Below are positions 10,471 through 19,915 of a stretch of 64,000 nucleotides of DNA, one piece after another. Position 1 is the first letter of the stretch. Every line of letters begins with the position of its first letter. Source of the stretch: Anodontia alba. Its lineage: Eukaryota; Mollusca; Bivalvia; Lucinida; Lucinidae. A program made the position numbers and the translations under genes. The notes beneath the pieces were generated by a model. It ran no database searches and was not told the origin of the DNA. It saw only the letters and a list, made by a program, of their open reading frames with translations. The DNA lies in the NCBI GenBank assembly GCA_964016985.1, contig OZ024831.1, forward strand, positions 82,376,263 through 82,440,262. Direction: 5' to 3'.

Positions 10471-11044
10471 AAAGATGGAAAAATGTGAAGTCAAAACTCC
10501 TTCCTCTTTATCATACCAAACCCATACACCCTATCTCAACCACTTTTTTTTGAAATTCTGCTCACAAAGTTTGAAATGTTTAAACTGTTTTTTAAAAAAA
10601 AATATTTATTATATTATATAAACATTATTATTTTACTACACTGAAAGCTCAGCAAACTTAAAAGCCCATTCTTGAAGGTGCAAATGATAGCATTTTGTGT
10701 TCATGAGTGGTGGAGGAAAGTGGAGTACCTGGGGGGAAACCACAGACCTTGGATGGGCAATCACTACCCTGACACTTTTGAAAAAGGGGCATAATTCAAC
10801 ATATACATCTGATGAAAAACTATGGGTCAGCAAATTTTTAACAAGCAGCTCATAATAATATGATATTTCAAGACACTAGCATACGTGCTTCATAAGTTAT
10901 AAGGTACCAAAATGCATGATGTACAGAAACAGACAAACAGACAAAGTAAAAGTAAAATATGGCCCCCTTACATTTTTTCAAAGTTGGGGACTGAAAAATT
11001 ACAAAATCAACTCACTAACTTCAAACTTTACTCATGGTTCAAGA
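10471..11044. other. No gene recognised
   Basis: AT-rich, with GACAGACAAACAGACAAAG-like text near 10930 and low-complexity A/T at 10590-10630. It is downstream of the coding exon on the minus strand and may include 3' flanking DNA. Confidence 0.4.
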
Positions 11045-11215
11045 TAAGAGTGGGTAACACATAAATATTTTTCTTATTTTGTCCGAAAACATTTGTTGTG
11101 GGTACTCATTAGAAGCACCTGAGTGAGGTGCTTCTAAAGCATACCCACAACATATGTTTTTGTAGAGAAATAAGAAAACTATTAATCCATTATGGTTAAA
11201 AAAGTGGCTTATATT
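11045..11215. repeat. C-hairpin
   Basis: Core TTGTGGGTACTCATTAGAAG facing CTTCTAAAGCATACCCACAA across CACCTGAGTGAGGTG. It lies about 200 bp downstream of the stop codon of the minus-strand exon. Confidence 0.85.
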
Positions 11216-11408
11216 TACTGTCTGTTTATCCTAAAACAAATAAATCACACTCACAATTCAAGAAATAAGTAAAATACAATACAAGCGCAAGTCTTTCAAG
11301 AGCATGCAAATCAAAGTAGAGTGAAGCTTTGATCACACACAATGCAACGACAAGAAAAAAAAAAATTAGAAACACATGCTACTGTTCTAGGATACATGCA
11401 CAGTGAAG

Positions 11409-12487
11409 CTATAAAGGAAATAAACCTTGTCTTCTGTATTGTAGAGATGAAGGTGCTGTCTTAGGTCTCACTGGTGAAGGAGGAAGCTGATCAGACTGTT
11501 TACCAATCAGCGTTGGTTTCATCCTTGGAGGAGGGGGTATCACAACATTGTCATTCCAGGGAGGCAACTCTAGTGGCTTCTTTGCCCTTGAAACTTTAGG
11601 TGACCCTAGTGGTCTAGGGATATGGCCCATTTTATGTTTAGCCTCTTTCTTTATAAGTTTAATATCTCTGTCACTTATTCTTTCATCCGGAGAACTCTCA
11701 GATTTTGAACTTTTACTTTGAGTAAGACTAGCAGCTTCTTGTGAATCATCTGTATATCCTCTATCAATATCACTAACAAATTCACTATTTGGTGCTGCGT
11801 CATCTCTCCCAGGAGGTGACAGTGACCTTTCTGGACTTCGGGATCTTCTGGATCTGAGGGCATCCATATGTGGTGCCCAGTTCTCTGGGTCAATATAATC
11901 CATACTTTGTACACCACCAGCGCTAGGGTCTGGTGATCCTAGAATGTCTTCAGAAATAAGCTGACTAGAAGACTCAGGACTAGAGAGTGGGTTATCACTA
12001 CTGAGCATATTTGGTTCCCCATCAATATCAATTCCAGTATCTAACAGTGGTTGTCCCGTAGACACATAATAGTCTCGATCACTAGCAGCAGTTGGGAAAT
12101 TTTCCTGCTGAGACCTATTTCCTAATTCTACAAAGTTACCTCTATCATCATCTTCATCACTGTCAACTATATATTCCATCTGAGCAGAGCTCTGAAATGT
12201 TCCTCCATAATCATTCTGGTATCCTAGCAGCTCTCTCTCACTCATTTTCCTTCTAACTCCAGTTCCTGATTCTTTACCTTGACCTACAGCCTGACCTTGA
12301 ACTTGCTGATCTTCAATCAGCTCACCCTGATCAAATGCCAGTTGATCATGTCCATTGGCAACCTGTTGTGTTTCAAAGTCTGCAGAATACTCGCCGAGCA
12401 GATTTACATCCTGAGCCTCATGTTGCATCCTAGTCAGTTTGCTCTGAGGTGAGTAAGGATCAAAGTCTGCTGCACTTGTGTCATTAT
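11409..12487 (-). CDS. Terminal coding exon of an unidentified acidic, Ser/Pro-rich protein
   Basis: The exon starts after a good acceptor on the minus strand (TTTCTGTTTGTCCTAG, exon base 12487). It opens with two bases of a split codon, then runs NDTSAADFDPYSPQSKLTR into the internal Met at 12428-12426 and on to TAG at 11411-11409, giving 358 whole codons without a break. Counting from that Met: an acidic Gln/Asp/Glu-rich stretch (about 1-55), RRKMSERELLGYQ (~59-71), acidic cluster DSDEDDDR (~89-96), Ser-rich region, RSRRSRSPERSLSPPGRD (~193-210), basic IKLIKKEAKHK (~256-266), Pro-rich IPPPPRMKP and a tail with RPKTAP ending near QGLFPL. No folded domain, membrane segment or catalytic motif is visible; the tail is probably disordered and phosphorylatable. 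I do not recognise the family. Several hundred bases downstream lack AATAAA in this orientation, so the poly(A) site is unplaced. Confidence 0.85.
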
Positions 12488-12569
12488 CTAGGACAAACAG
12501 AAACCATTACAATTTAGGGAAACGGATACACTTGCATATATAGCTCAATACAGGATAGGGTATCAGGTA

Positions 12570-12975
12570 CATATTATTCTTATTTCTCCATGAGAACACA
12601 GCTTGTAGGTACTCATTAGCTCTTTGCATGCTGCATGCTGGGTAATTTTGCATGTTTTTCATTTTTATTTTTTTTTTTGTCGTCTGTGGATTTTTTTTTT
12701 CAAATTAACTTTTCCAAAAACATCTTTCAGGAATACGTACCATCAGAGTGTCAAACCAAACAGTTTGGATCCAGATCAGGCCCGACATTTTGTCGGGCCT
12801 GATCTGGGTCCAAACTGTTTGCAAAGGTTATCAAAAGTCGCCACTAGCAGGGAAAGAGTTAGAAGCACCTCTAGAGATGTTTCTAATGAGTACCACAACA
12901 TATGTTTTCATGGAGAAATAAGAAAAATGTGAATAACTCATTGTTTGAAAAAGTGTCTTATCTGGTAGATTTTTC
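12570..12975. repeat. C-hairpin split by a nested element
   Basis: The left half (TTCTTATTTCTCCATGAGAA, GTAGGTACTCATTAG) ends at 12619. The right half resumes at 12859 with TTAGAAGCACCTC and continues to GAGAAATAAGAAAAATG. Removing 12620-12858 and one TTAG restores an uninterrupted hairpin core. It lies about 80 bp upstream of the coding exon's acceptor, within an intron if that gene continues upstream. Confidence 0.85.
12620..12858. mobile_element. A-related fold-back MITE inserted with TTAG duplication
   Basis: Terminal inverted repeats CTCTTTGCATGCTG and AGCAGGGAAAGAG. The inner hairpin is AACAGTTTGGATCCAGATCA with centre GGCCCGACATTTTGTCGGGCC. It is flanked by TTAG on both sides (12616-12619 and 12859-12862), a 4-bp target duplication inside a C-hairpin. 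Known piggyBac-type elements duplicate TTAA; assignment here is an inference. Confidence 0.85.
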
Positions 12976-13326
12976 TGTCATATATGTACAAGAGAAACCA
13001 CTTTTTTTGTGACCTGTGTAATCCTTTCCCACCCACTAGGTCTTCTGAAAAGGGGTCTTTGCTCTATAGGGATGCAAGTTCTTTCCCATGGGAGCAAATT
13101 CTTTCTTTTTAGCCCCTCTCCAGAAGGACCACCAGACACACTGATAGTTGCCTCCCCTGAAAGTGTATCCAATCCCCTAAATAACTCTAAAACACATACA
13201 AATAAGACCAACATTTACATGTAACTTCACTATGACTGAAGGGAATGAAATGAACTATAAATAGATTCTAAAAGGAATGACCCCTCAGATCAATGAAAAC
13301 ATCAACAAAACTGAAAACATATCTCA
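12976..13326. other. Unassigned; weak repeat relative of 20.36-20.48 kb
   Basis: AAAAGGGGTCTTTGCTCTAT, CCATGGGAGCAAATTCTTTC and CCTCTCCAGAAGGACCACC resemble the text near 20380-20470 on the opposite strand. No gene seen. Confidence 0.4.
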
Positions 13327-13536
13327 ACTCTAGTCCTGCTTAACTGGGTATGTTCTGCCTTTGCAAACTGTGTAGATCCAGATCAGTTGGCTTCTGAAGA
13401 AGCCAACTGATCTTGATCTGGATTGTTTGCCATTAAGTATGTGAATTTATATCAACAATATGGATCAAGTAATCTGATTGGCTGAAAAGTAGAAATGGGC
13501 AAGGCATCTTAATTTATTCAGTAGGACAAGAGTTAA
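13327..13536. repeat. A-hairpin
   Basis: Left end CTAGTCCTGCTTAACTGGG, inner arms AGATCCAGATCAGTTGGCTT and complement around TCTGAAGAAG, right end TTCAGTAGGACAAGAG-TTAA. The left TTAA is not preserved. Confidence 0.85.
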
Positions 13537-13768
13537 GTGTCCACCCTCTCTCCATCAACACACATTAATTTTCCCCTCAGCTTAAAAAAAATATAATAAG
13601 CTCCCCACTACCCATCTCCTTGCCCCCACCATCAGCTCTGTGAAAGAAGTTTTAATGCAAATTTGTGCTACTCTTAATGCCAGTCAATTTAATATGCCAC
13701 ATGATATGTTCTCATCCAGCTCTGATCCCACACCAAAGGGTTGGTTCAAAGTTTAAATATGCTCTGAA

Positions 13769-13918
13769 TGCCTAGCATACTGGGTAAAATTTTCAGCAGA
13801 TGGACAAACTGAAATATTTTTCTTATTTTTTCCAGAAAACAGGTTTTTCAGGGGAAAAACAGAAAAATATCAATAACTGGTTATCAGCTGAATTTGCTCT
13901 AAGAGTGGTAAAGGTAAA
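13769..13918. repeat. B-hairpin, inner arms deleted
   Basis: TACTGGGTAAAATTTTCAGC at the left and AGAGTGGTAAAGGTAAAA at the right. The GACATTTCATGCAAATTGTC palindrome is missing, leaving CCAGAAAACAGGTTTTTCAG in the centre. Confidence 0.75.
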
Positions 13919-14017
13919 ATATGCCCTTACAAATATATCTTACTGATCCAAGTTGGAGGAGTTAGTATTGATTACAATATAAGGACTGACAGGAGAATGA
14001 CATTATCCTTTACTCAC

Positions 14018-14066
14018 TTGCAGCTTCCATAATGGTTGACCTAGTAGTTAACACTCCTAACTTCAG
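14018..14066 (-). CDS. Candidate upstream coding exon of the 11409-12487 gene
   Basis: On the minus strand CATTCAG precedes base 14066 and GTGAGT follows base 14018. The 49-bp interval reads LKLGVLTTRSTIMEAA plus one base. That single left-over base pairs exactly with the two-base start of the terminal exon (A+AT=Asn), so splicing would keep the frame. A second possible acceptor (CTACTAG before 14040) would give a 23-bp exon. The pyrimidine tract is weak, so this could be chance. Confidence 0.25.
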
Positions 14067-14528
14067 CTGAATGCAGCTCATGACTATACAAAACTCAAAT
14101 GCACTTTCATTATCACCCTTCTATGGTTGCAATACAACTGGAATAGTGTTGAAATGATGCAAAACATATATCATATACACATTACTATGTTTGGCATGAT
14201 AACCTACCTTTGTATATGTAATAATGTGTTCCCCATGCCTTGGTTATAATACCGGCGGGTAGAGATAATCAGATTGATAACTTGAAACAATGTATTTTGA
14301 ATGGAAAGAGGTTAGCAGCCTGCCCGGTCTGATAACCCGAAACAGTGTGTTTCGAATGGACAGAAATTATAATATATCCCAGCAGCAGTGCCAACAACAC
14401 AAATAATAGAATGTGACAGTATGAGCTTCTACACATGAATGATCAGCTATTCTAACAGCACGTTTTGTTGATTTTGGACCAAGATCAGTAATAAATAGGT
14501 TTGAATATGTGATAAACAGACTTATAAC
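14067..14528. other. No gene recognised; short duplicated motif at 14270-14365
   Basis: GATAACTTGAAACAATGTAT-TTTGAATGGA and GATAACCCGAAACAGTGTGT-TTCGAATGGA lie about 60 bp apart. The rest is AT-rich with no recognised feature. Confidence 0.4.
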
Positions 14529-14634
14529 ATGGTGTTTTGGTTATCATGCTCACCTATTATCTGCCCTCAAGCAAATGCCTTCTTGCAGATAATGGTTGAC
14601 GGATGATACATCAGGCAATAACCAAAACACCATG
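14529..14634. repeat. Fold-back element
   Basis: CATGGTGTTTTGGTTAT at the left pairs perfectly with ATAACCAAAACACCATG at the right. Inner bases GCAAATGCC/TGCAGATAATGG are only partly complementary. MITE-like, single copy in the window. Confidence 0.7.
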
Positions 14635-14639
14635 TGACA

Positions 14640-15352
14640 ATCTCTAAAAAACATTCAGAATCCATCAGAATCTCTCTGCAGTATCTAATTGCAGTATCAA
14701 ATTCAGCCATAATCCATCCAGAATCTCACTGAGTGCTAACAGTCTCAAACACAATCAGAATCCATCAGAATCTCACTGAGATTACAGTCTCAAACATCTA
14801 TAATCCATCAGAATCTCACAGAATGCTTATAGTCTCTGACTCATCCATAATCCATCAGAAAATCATTTACTTACAGTCTCAAACTCATCCATAATCCATG
14901 AGCACTAACAGTCTCAAACACATCCAGAATCCCTCAGAATCTCACTGAGTGCTTACAGTCTCAAACTCATTCATAATCCATCAGAATCTCATTGAGTGCT
15001 TAGAGTCTCTAACTCATCCATAATCCATCAGAATGTTACTGAGTGCTTACAGTCTCAAACTTATCCATAATCCATCAGAATCTCACTTTGTGCTTACAGT
15101 CTCAAACTCATCATCATCCATCAGAATGTCACTGAGTGCTTACAGTCTCACTCATCCATAATCCATCAGAATAGCACTAAGTGCTTACACTGTCTCGAAC
15201 TCATCCATAATCCATCAGATTCTCACTGAACACTATATAAGTCTTGCCGTCTCATTTATATCAATAATCCATCAGAATCTCAGTGAGTACTACCAGTCTC
15301 ACTCATCCATAATCCATCAGAATCTCACAGAGTATAAGCAATCTCAAACTAA
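14640..15352. repeat. 47-bp minisatellite, about 15 copies
   Basis: The unit reads CTCAAACTCATCCATAATCC, ATCAGAATCTCACTGAGTGC, TTACAGT with many substitutions and short deletions. It degenerates at both edges. Confidence 0.9.
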
Positions 15353-15433
15353 TTAGAACATCAGAATACAGAATAAATTTTACAACAGCTGTTACACTTG
15401 GGAAAAATAATTCTGAATAAAATGCTGGCAGTC

Positions 15434-15628
15434 CCATAGCAACAGATATGGGCACTTTTTTCATCCAAAAAAATGCTGATATCTTTCTTATTTCTCAATA
15501 AAAACATATGTTGTGGTACTCATTAGAAGTGCCTCGGTGGGGCGCTTCTAATGAGTACCCACATTATATGTATTCGTTGAGAAATAAGAAAAATATTATG
15601 TGGATAGCCCCTCTTATTTGTAGCTATG
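15434..15628. repeat. C-hairpin
   Basis: Ends CCATAGCAACAGATA and TTATTTGTAGCTATG. Core GTTGTGGTACTCATTAGAAG facing CTTCTAATGAGTACCCACAT, tip TGCCTCGGTGGGGCG. Confidence 0.85.
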
Positions 15629-15812
15629 CAGTCCTATCATTTGAGCAGCAACATGAGATAACATACCTTCTGACATGTGCACCCAACAAAAACTCAAATC
15701 AATCTGTGCATCCACACAGTCTGATCAGAATCTTTGGTCTCCACATGAAAAAATTTTGAATCTTTGGCTATCCAAAATGCACCCAGTGCATGAAAATTCC
15801 AATCAGACTGCG
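15629..15812. other. Unassigned, two similar halves
   Basis: AATCAATCTGTGCATCCACA, CAGTCTGATCAGAATCTTTG and CAATCAGACTGCGCATCAC echo the text at 41.75-41.90 and 63.62-63.75 kb. No gene. Confidence 0.4.
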
Positions 15813-16144
15813 CATCACAAAAACATGCCTATATAATTTTGACCCCCTTGAACCCCACTTTTATGTAGTAAAACTGGGGTTTACAGGGGTATACATTATT
15901 TTTCTTATTTCTGCTCAAAACATAGATTGTGGGTACTCGTTAGAACCGCCTCGCCAGAATCAAAACATAGATTGTGGGTACTCGTTAGAACCGCCTCGCC
16001 TTCTGGCGAGGCGGTTCTAACGAGTACCCACAATCTATGTTTTGAGCAGAAATGTTAAAAAAATCTGAGTTTTTTATCTGAAAATTTTCAATTTTTTTCT
16101 AGGTGAAATGTTCTATTTATTTGAATAGGCGTGTTTTCGTAATG
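15813..16144. repeat. D-hairpin with a duplicated inner arm
   Basis: Ends CATCACAAAAACATGCCTAT and ATAGGCGTGTTTTCGTAATG. The arm CAAAACATAGATTGTGGGTA-CTCGTTAGAACCGCCTCGCC occurs twice in direct order (15918 and 15961) before its complement at 16002-16043, so the palindrome could fold with either copy. Confidence 0.9.
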
Positions 16145-16391
16145 GACTGGGCAGGACCATTTGAATCTTTGCTAGGCATACCTGTCCAAAAGTATCTTTT
16201 CTGATCTTGTGACTCATTTATTATTTATTGTTATATCAAAAGTAAAAAAGTAGCTCATGTATCAATATTTAAGACTTAAGGGGACTGGATACACTTGGTT
16301 GATTTTCCCCTCATGTTTTGCAAGGCAGACAACTTTTGTAACTTCCTGTTTGCTTTACAGTACAAGCAGTCCCTTCTGAAAAGGGTCTACT

Positions 16392-16395
<4 letters not shown>

Positions 16396-16424
<29 letters not shown>

Positions 16425-16612
16425 GGGTTTTACGGCCTTTTCAAGAAGAATATTTCATTTATATCAAGCCGATCGTTCATCAAAGGTGGGCGAAAACCGG
16501 AGAACCTGGGGAAAACCACCTGACCATCCGTAAGCAGAACTTGCCTTTCCCATATGTGACCCGAGCGAGGCTCGAACCAAAGCAGTACAGTGAGAAACCT
16601 AGTGGATTACTG
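16396..16612 (-). mobile_element. tRNA-derived SINE (family 2), head truncated
   Basis: On the minus strand: B box GGTTCGAGCCT (16569-16578 region), body GTGACCCGAGCGAGGC in plus orientation, 3' end AAAAGGCCGTAAAACCCAAA and a 27-base A tail (T run 16396-16422 on plus). The A-box end is degenerate. A fuller copy is at 45565-45812. Its 3' end GGCCGTAAAACC is shared with SINE family 1, suggesting the same LINE partner. Confidence 0.85.
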
Positions 16613-16626
16613 TAATTTAATTTACC

Positions 16627-16840
16627 TTAACCCTTGTCCTGCTGAATAAATTACGATACCATGTCCACTTCAAATTTTCAGCCAATCAGATTACTTGATC
16701 AGGATTTTTGCTATAAATTCACATATTTAATGGCAAACAGTGCAGATCCAGATCAGCTGGCTTCTTCAGAAGCCAACTGATCTGTATCTACACTGTTTGC
16801 AAAGGTAGGGCATATATGGGTTCAGCAGGACAAAGGTTAA
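16627..16840. repeat. A-hairpin with TTAA at both ends
   Basis: TTAA-CCCTTGTCCTGCTGAA at 16627 and TTCAGCAGGACAAAGG-TTAA at 16840. Inner arms AGATCCAGATCAGCTGGCTT and complement around TCTTCAGAAG. Reference copy for the family. Confidence 0.92.
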
Positions 16841-16940
16841 TTACATGATAAAGATTAAGCCGACCTAACAAGATCCTTCCTAAATTCACAAGAATTCCTT
16901 GGAAGGCAGTGTCACATTTGCTGGTTAATTTACCTGAAAG

Positions 16941-17280
16941 CTGATAACGTTATCAGAGCATGAAATATTGTCAGGGTCACAAAAAAGTACTTCATAATCC
17001 ATGTTATGGAGAAAACCCATGCCATGTTAGATGATGGCAGGAGCTACAGTTAATCAGAAAAAGAGCTAAAGGTAAAAAAAATGGCAAACTTATTAGACCA
17101 TGAAAAATAGTTCAAGGTTAAAAAAATAATATAGCATTGTTTGAGTTCATGTTAGATAAAACATTTATGCCATGTAAGGTGATGGTAAGTGTAACTGTTA
17201 TTCAGAAAGGGACCTGAAAACTAGGGTTGATGCAAATGTTGACGGATGGAGGAACAAACAGATGTGTTTGGATGGATGGA
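16941..17280. repeat. Array-type repeat, two ~150-bp units and GGAC tail
   Basis: GCATGAAATATTGTCAGGG / CCATGAAAAATAGTTCAAGG and CCATGTTAGATGATGGCAGG / CCATGTAAGGTGATGGTAAG repeat in order. They are followed by TGACGGATGGAGGAACAAAC and TTGGATGGATGG, the same order as other array elements. The stretch to 17424 shows no gene. Confidence 0.55.
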
Positions 17281-17424
17281 AAAGTAGACCCCAATATCAT
17301 ATCAGTACTTGCCATAGTAAATGTGTATACGATTCCACCAAGGTCACAGTCAGAAACTATTTATAAAATAAATCAAGGCTGGTAGGGAAGCTTTTACAAC
17401 TTGGAATGGTTTTCGATAGTCATT

Positions 17425-17636
17425 TTAACCCTGGTTCTGCTGAACCCTGATATACCCTCTCTTTGCAAACAGTGTAGATCCAGATCAGTTGGCTTCCGAA
17501 GCCAACTGATCTGGATCTGCACTGCTTGTCATTAAGTATGTGAATTTGTATCATCAACCTGGAACAAGTAAGCTGATAATGATTGACTGACAATTAGAAG
17601 TGGGTGTGGTAATTTATTCAGCATGACAAAGGTTAT
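17425..17636. repeat. A-hairpin, TTAA left and TTAT right
   Basis: TTAA-CCCTGGTTCTGCTGAA at the left. The inner hairpin has tip GGCTTCCGAAGCC, shorter than in other copies. Right end CAGCATGACAAAGG-TTAT. Confidence 0.88.
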
Positions 17637-18300
17637 CTTTGAAAACAGAAAAAAAATAATTCACCTACAGTGACATTTTGAAAAGGGTCATTGATGGAAA
17701 ACCAGTATTTATTCAGGTTAGCCCAAATATACATGCAGGTGATCAGACTGGAGTAAGACTTCTGGTTTAACAACACAACAGGCCATGATATCTTGATATG
17801 TACAAATCTTATTTTATGGCACTGAGTTGTGGGCCCAGGTGGTGGGGAGTGGGGGGCACTTACTATCAAAAAAGGGAGGGGTGTGCTGCAAGGAGACCGG
17901 GACCCCTCCCCTTTCAAGACACAATTCAGACCCCTTTCCAGACAAAATAAGACAATATATACCATGTTGTAGACAAACAATATATGCCCATTTGCTAATT
18001 AAGTTAACAAGGATTTTCTTGCATATTATCAATATTAATACCATTTACCTCTGGCACTTCATACCATTAACAAAAAAAATCCATTTATGATAGCCCCCTT
18101 CTAAGCTATGGTAGTTTACCACACATGAATCCCTTTCCAGGCAGATACATTTGAATCCCTTCCCAGATTTTTTACAATGAAACACACCCCACTGCCAGAC
18201 AGATGCTTAAAATAAGACCCCTTTTGTCAGCACAATCCGGATTGTGGACTTTACATTAAACCTCACAATGTTGTCATAATGTCATAATATTTTCATATTA
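17637..18300. other. No gene; C/G-rich repeat-like text with AATCCCTTTCCAG phrases
   Basis: GACCCCTCCCCTTTCAAGAC, GACCCCTTTCCAGACAAAAT, AATCCCTTTCCAGGCAG and AATCCCTTCCCAGA recur through 17900-18215, as in an old degenerate repeat. Open frames 17633-18090 on both strands overlap and have no domain. Confidence 0.45.
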
Positions 18301-18460
18301 TAAGGATGCTTTTTTCAATTCGAAAGTATTGATATTTTTCTTGTTTCTCCATAAAATCATATGCTTTGGTAACAGTTCATGTCTTTCAGATCTTCTTAGA
18401 TACCTGAAGATCAGCCATGATCATGTTATCTTCACCGGATTGAGAGTTATGTGACAAACT
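18301..18460. repeat. C-hairpin left fragment
   Basis: TATTGATATTTTTCTTGTTTCTCCATAAAA (split 18327-18356) and ATGCTTTGGTAACAGTTCA resemble the left arm of C; the right arm is absent. Confidence 0.5.
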
Positions 18461-18704
18461 GGGCCCAGTTGTTCAAAATGTTGTTAGCTTAACGATCTCG
18501 TTAAGGGTCATTTCGGTAACTGTTTTAGCAGATTCAATACACAATATTCTGATATTTTTTGCTGAAAAAATGTGAGTAGCTTTTGCACTGCAAAAGTTAC
18601 TCACATTTTTTCAGCAAAAAATTTCAGCATATTTGCGTATCACTCGATGTAAGTTTTAACGAATCGTTAACTAATGATATCGTTAGCTTTGAACAACTGG
18701 GCCC
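18461..18704. repeat. Fold-back MITE with GGGCCCAGTTGTTCAAA ends
   Basis: Left GGGCCCAGTTGTTCAAA and right TTTGAACAACTGGGCCC are perfect complements, 244 bp overall. A second perfect inner hairpin at 18557-18624 (TTTTTTGCTGAAAAAATGTG and complement around GCACTGC) sits in the middle. Superfamily not assigned. Confidence 0.85.
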
Positions 18705-18859
18705 TGGTGTTTGTTTAAGATACTTAAAAAAAGGAAGTATGTAGAAAAAAAATGATTGTGTTGATTCATCTACCAATTGTGCAAATTTATTAGTAGAATC
18801 TAGTCTGGTTAGCATAGGATCCAAAGGACTTGTGAAGGAGGGTATTTGGTGATAATTCT

Positions 18860-18985
18860 AGGATAAGTATTTTTCTTTCTCCATAAAAACATATGTTGTG
18901 GTCACTCAATGAAAACACTTAAGTGAGGCACTTCTAATGAGTACCCACTAATGAGTACCCACAACCTGTGTTTTTATAAATAGGA
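18860..18985. repeat. C-hairpin, damaged
   Basis: Left core TTGTGGTCACTCAATGAAAA, right CTTCTAATGAGTACCCACTA with the last 17 bases (CTAATGAGTACCCACAA) repeated in tandem. Confidence 0.75.
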
Positions 18986-18989
18986 ATAA

Positions 18990-19915
18990 AAGCACTGCAC
19001 CATGCCGTCTCCACTGCACTTACATCAAGCAAGCAGCATAACTCTGTCAAAAATAAAATGTGTTCTACATGTTATCTTATGTTGTTTTACAATTTTACAA
19101 GGCTTCAAGAAAATCTCTGAAACCGTTTTCAAGTTACAGAAAGGGCACTATATGACTTGGCTCACAATTAACAATGTTCAAAGGGCAGTAACACCAAAAG
19201 CAGGTAAATTCTGAGTTACGATTCTTGTGTTTAGCATACTGAATTATGGTGTATATACATTTGCGTAAAGTTTCAAGAAAATATCTCAAACAGTTTTCAA
19301 GTTACAGAGTGGGCACAAATATATCAAAGAAATCACTATTTTCAAAGTTCAAAGGGCCATAACTCCAAAAGCAGGTTAACCAGATTTACATTACTTGTGT
19401 TCTGCACCTCGTCTCATGATGTTTTACATTTGTGTGAAGTTTCATCAAAATATCTGGAACCTTTTCAATTAACAGAGCCGACACAAGAACATAGTAGATA
19501 TGGCTATTTTCAATATCTACTATGTTCAAAGAGCCACAACTTCAAAAGTAGGTTAACCAGAGTTACGGTTTTGTGTTCTGCGCATTGTCTCATAGAGCTT
19601 TACATTTATCTCAAACGATTTTCAACTCACAGAGCGGACACAAGTACAGGTTAGAAATAGCTATGTTCTATGTTCAAAGGGCAATAACTCCAAAAGGAGA
19701 CAAACCAGAGTTGATTCATATGTTTTTGCATGTTGTGATTATTCTTGTCTCATAGTGCTTTACATTTGTGTGAAGTTTTGTGAAAATATCTTGGACAGTA
19801 TCAGAATTATGGAACAGACATGCACAATGGAAGTGCTGACGGACAGGTGGACACACAGACACTCAAAATTTCGGAGGGTACAACATAATACCCTCGCCTG
19901 TTTTTATGGTGTGTC
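18990..19915 (-). repeat. Array element, second copy of the 4085-5050 type
   Basis: Same unit phrases in the same order: GTTCAAAGGGCAGTAACACC, GTTTTCAAGTTACAGAG, TTTACATTTGTGTGAAGTTT. It ends in GACGGACAGGTGGACACACA, TCAAAATTTCGGAGGG and AACATAATACCCTCGCCTG. The terminal hairpin end is decayed. Confidence 0.85.
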
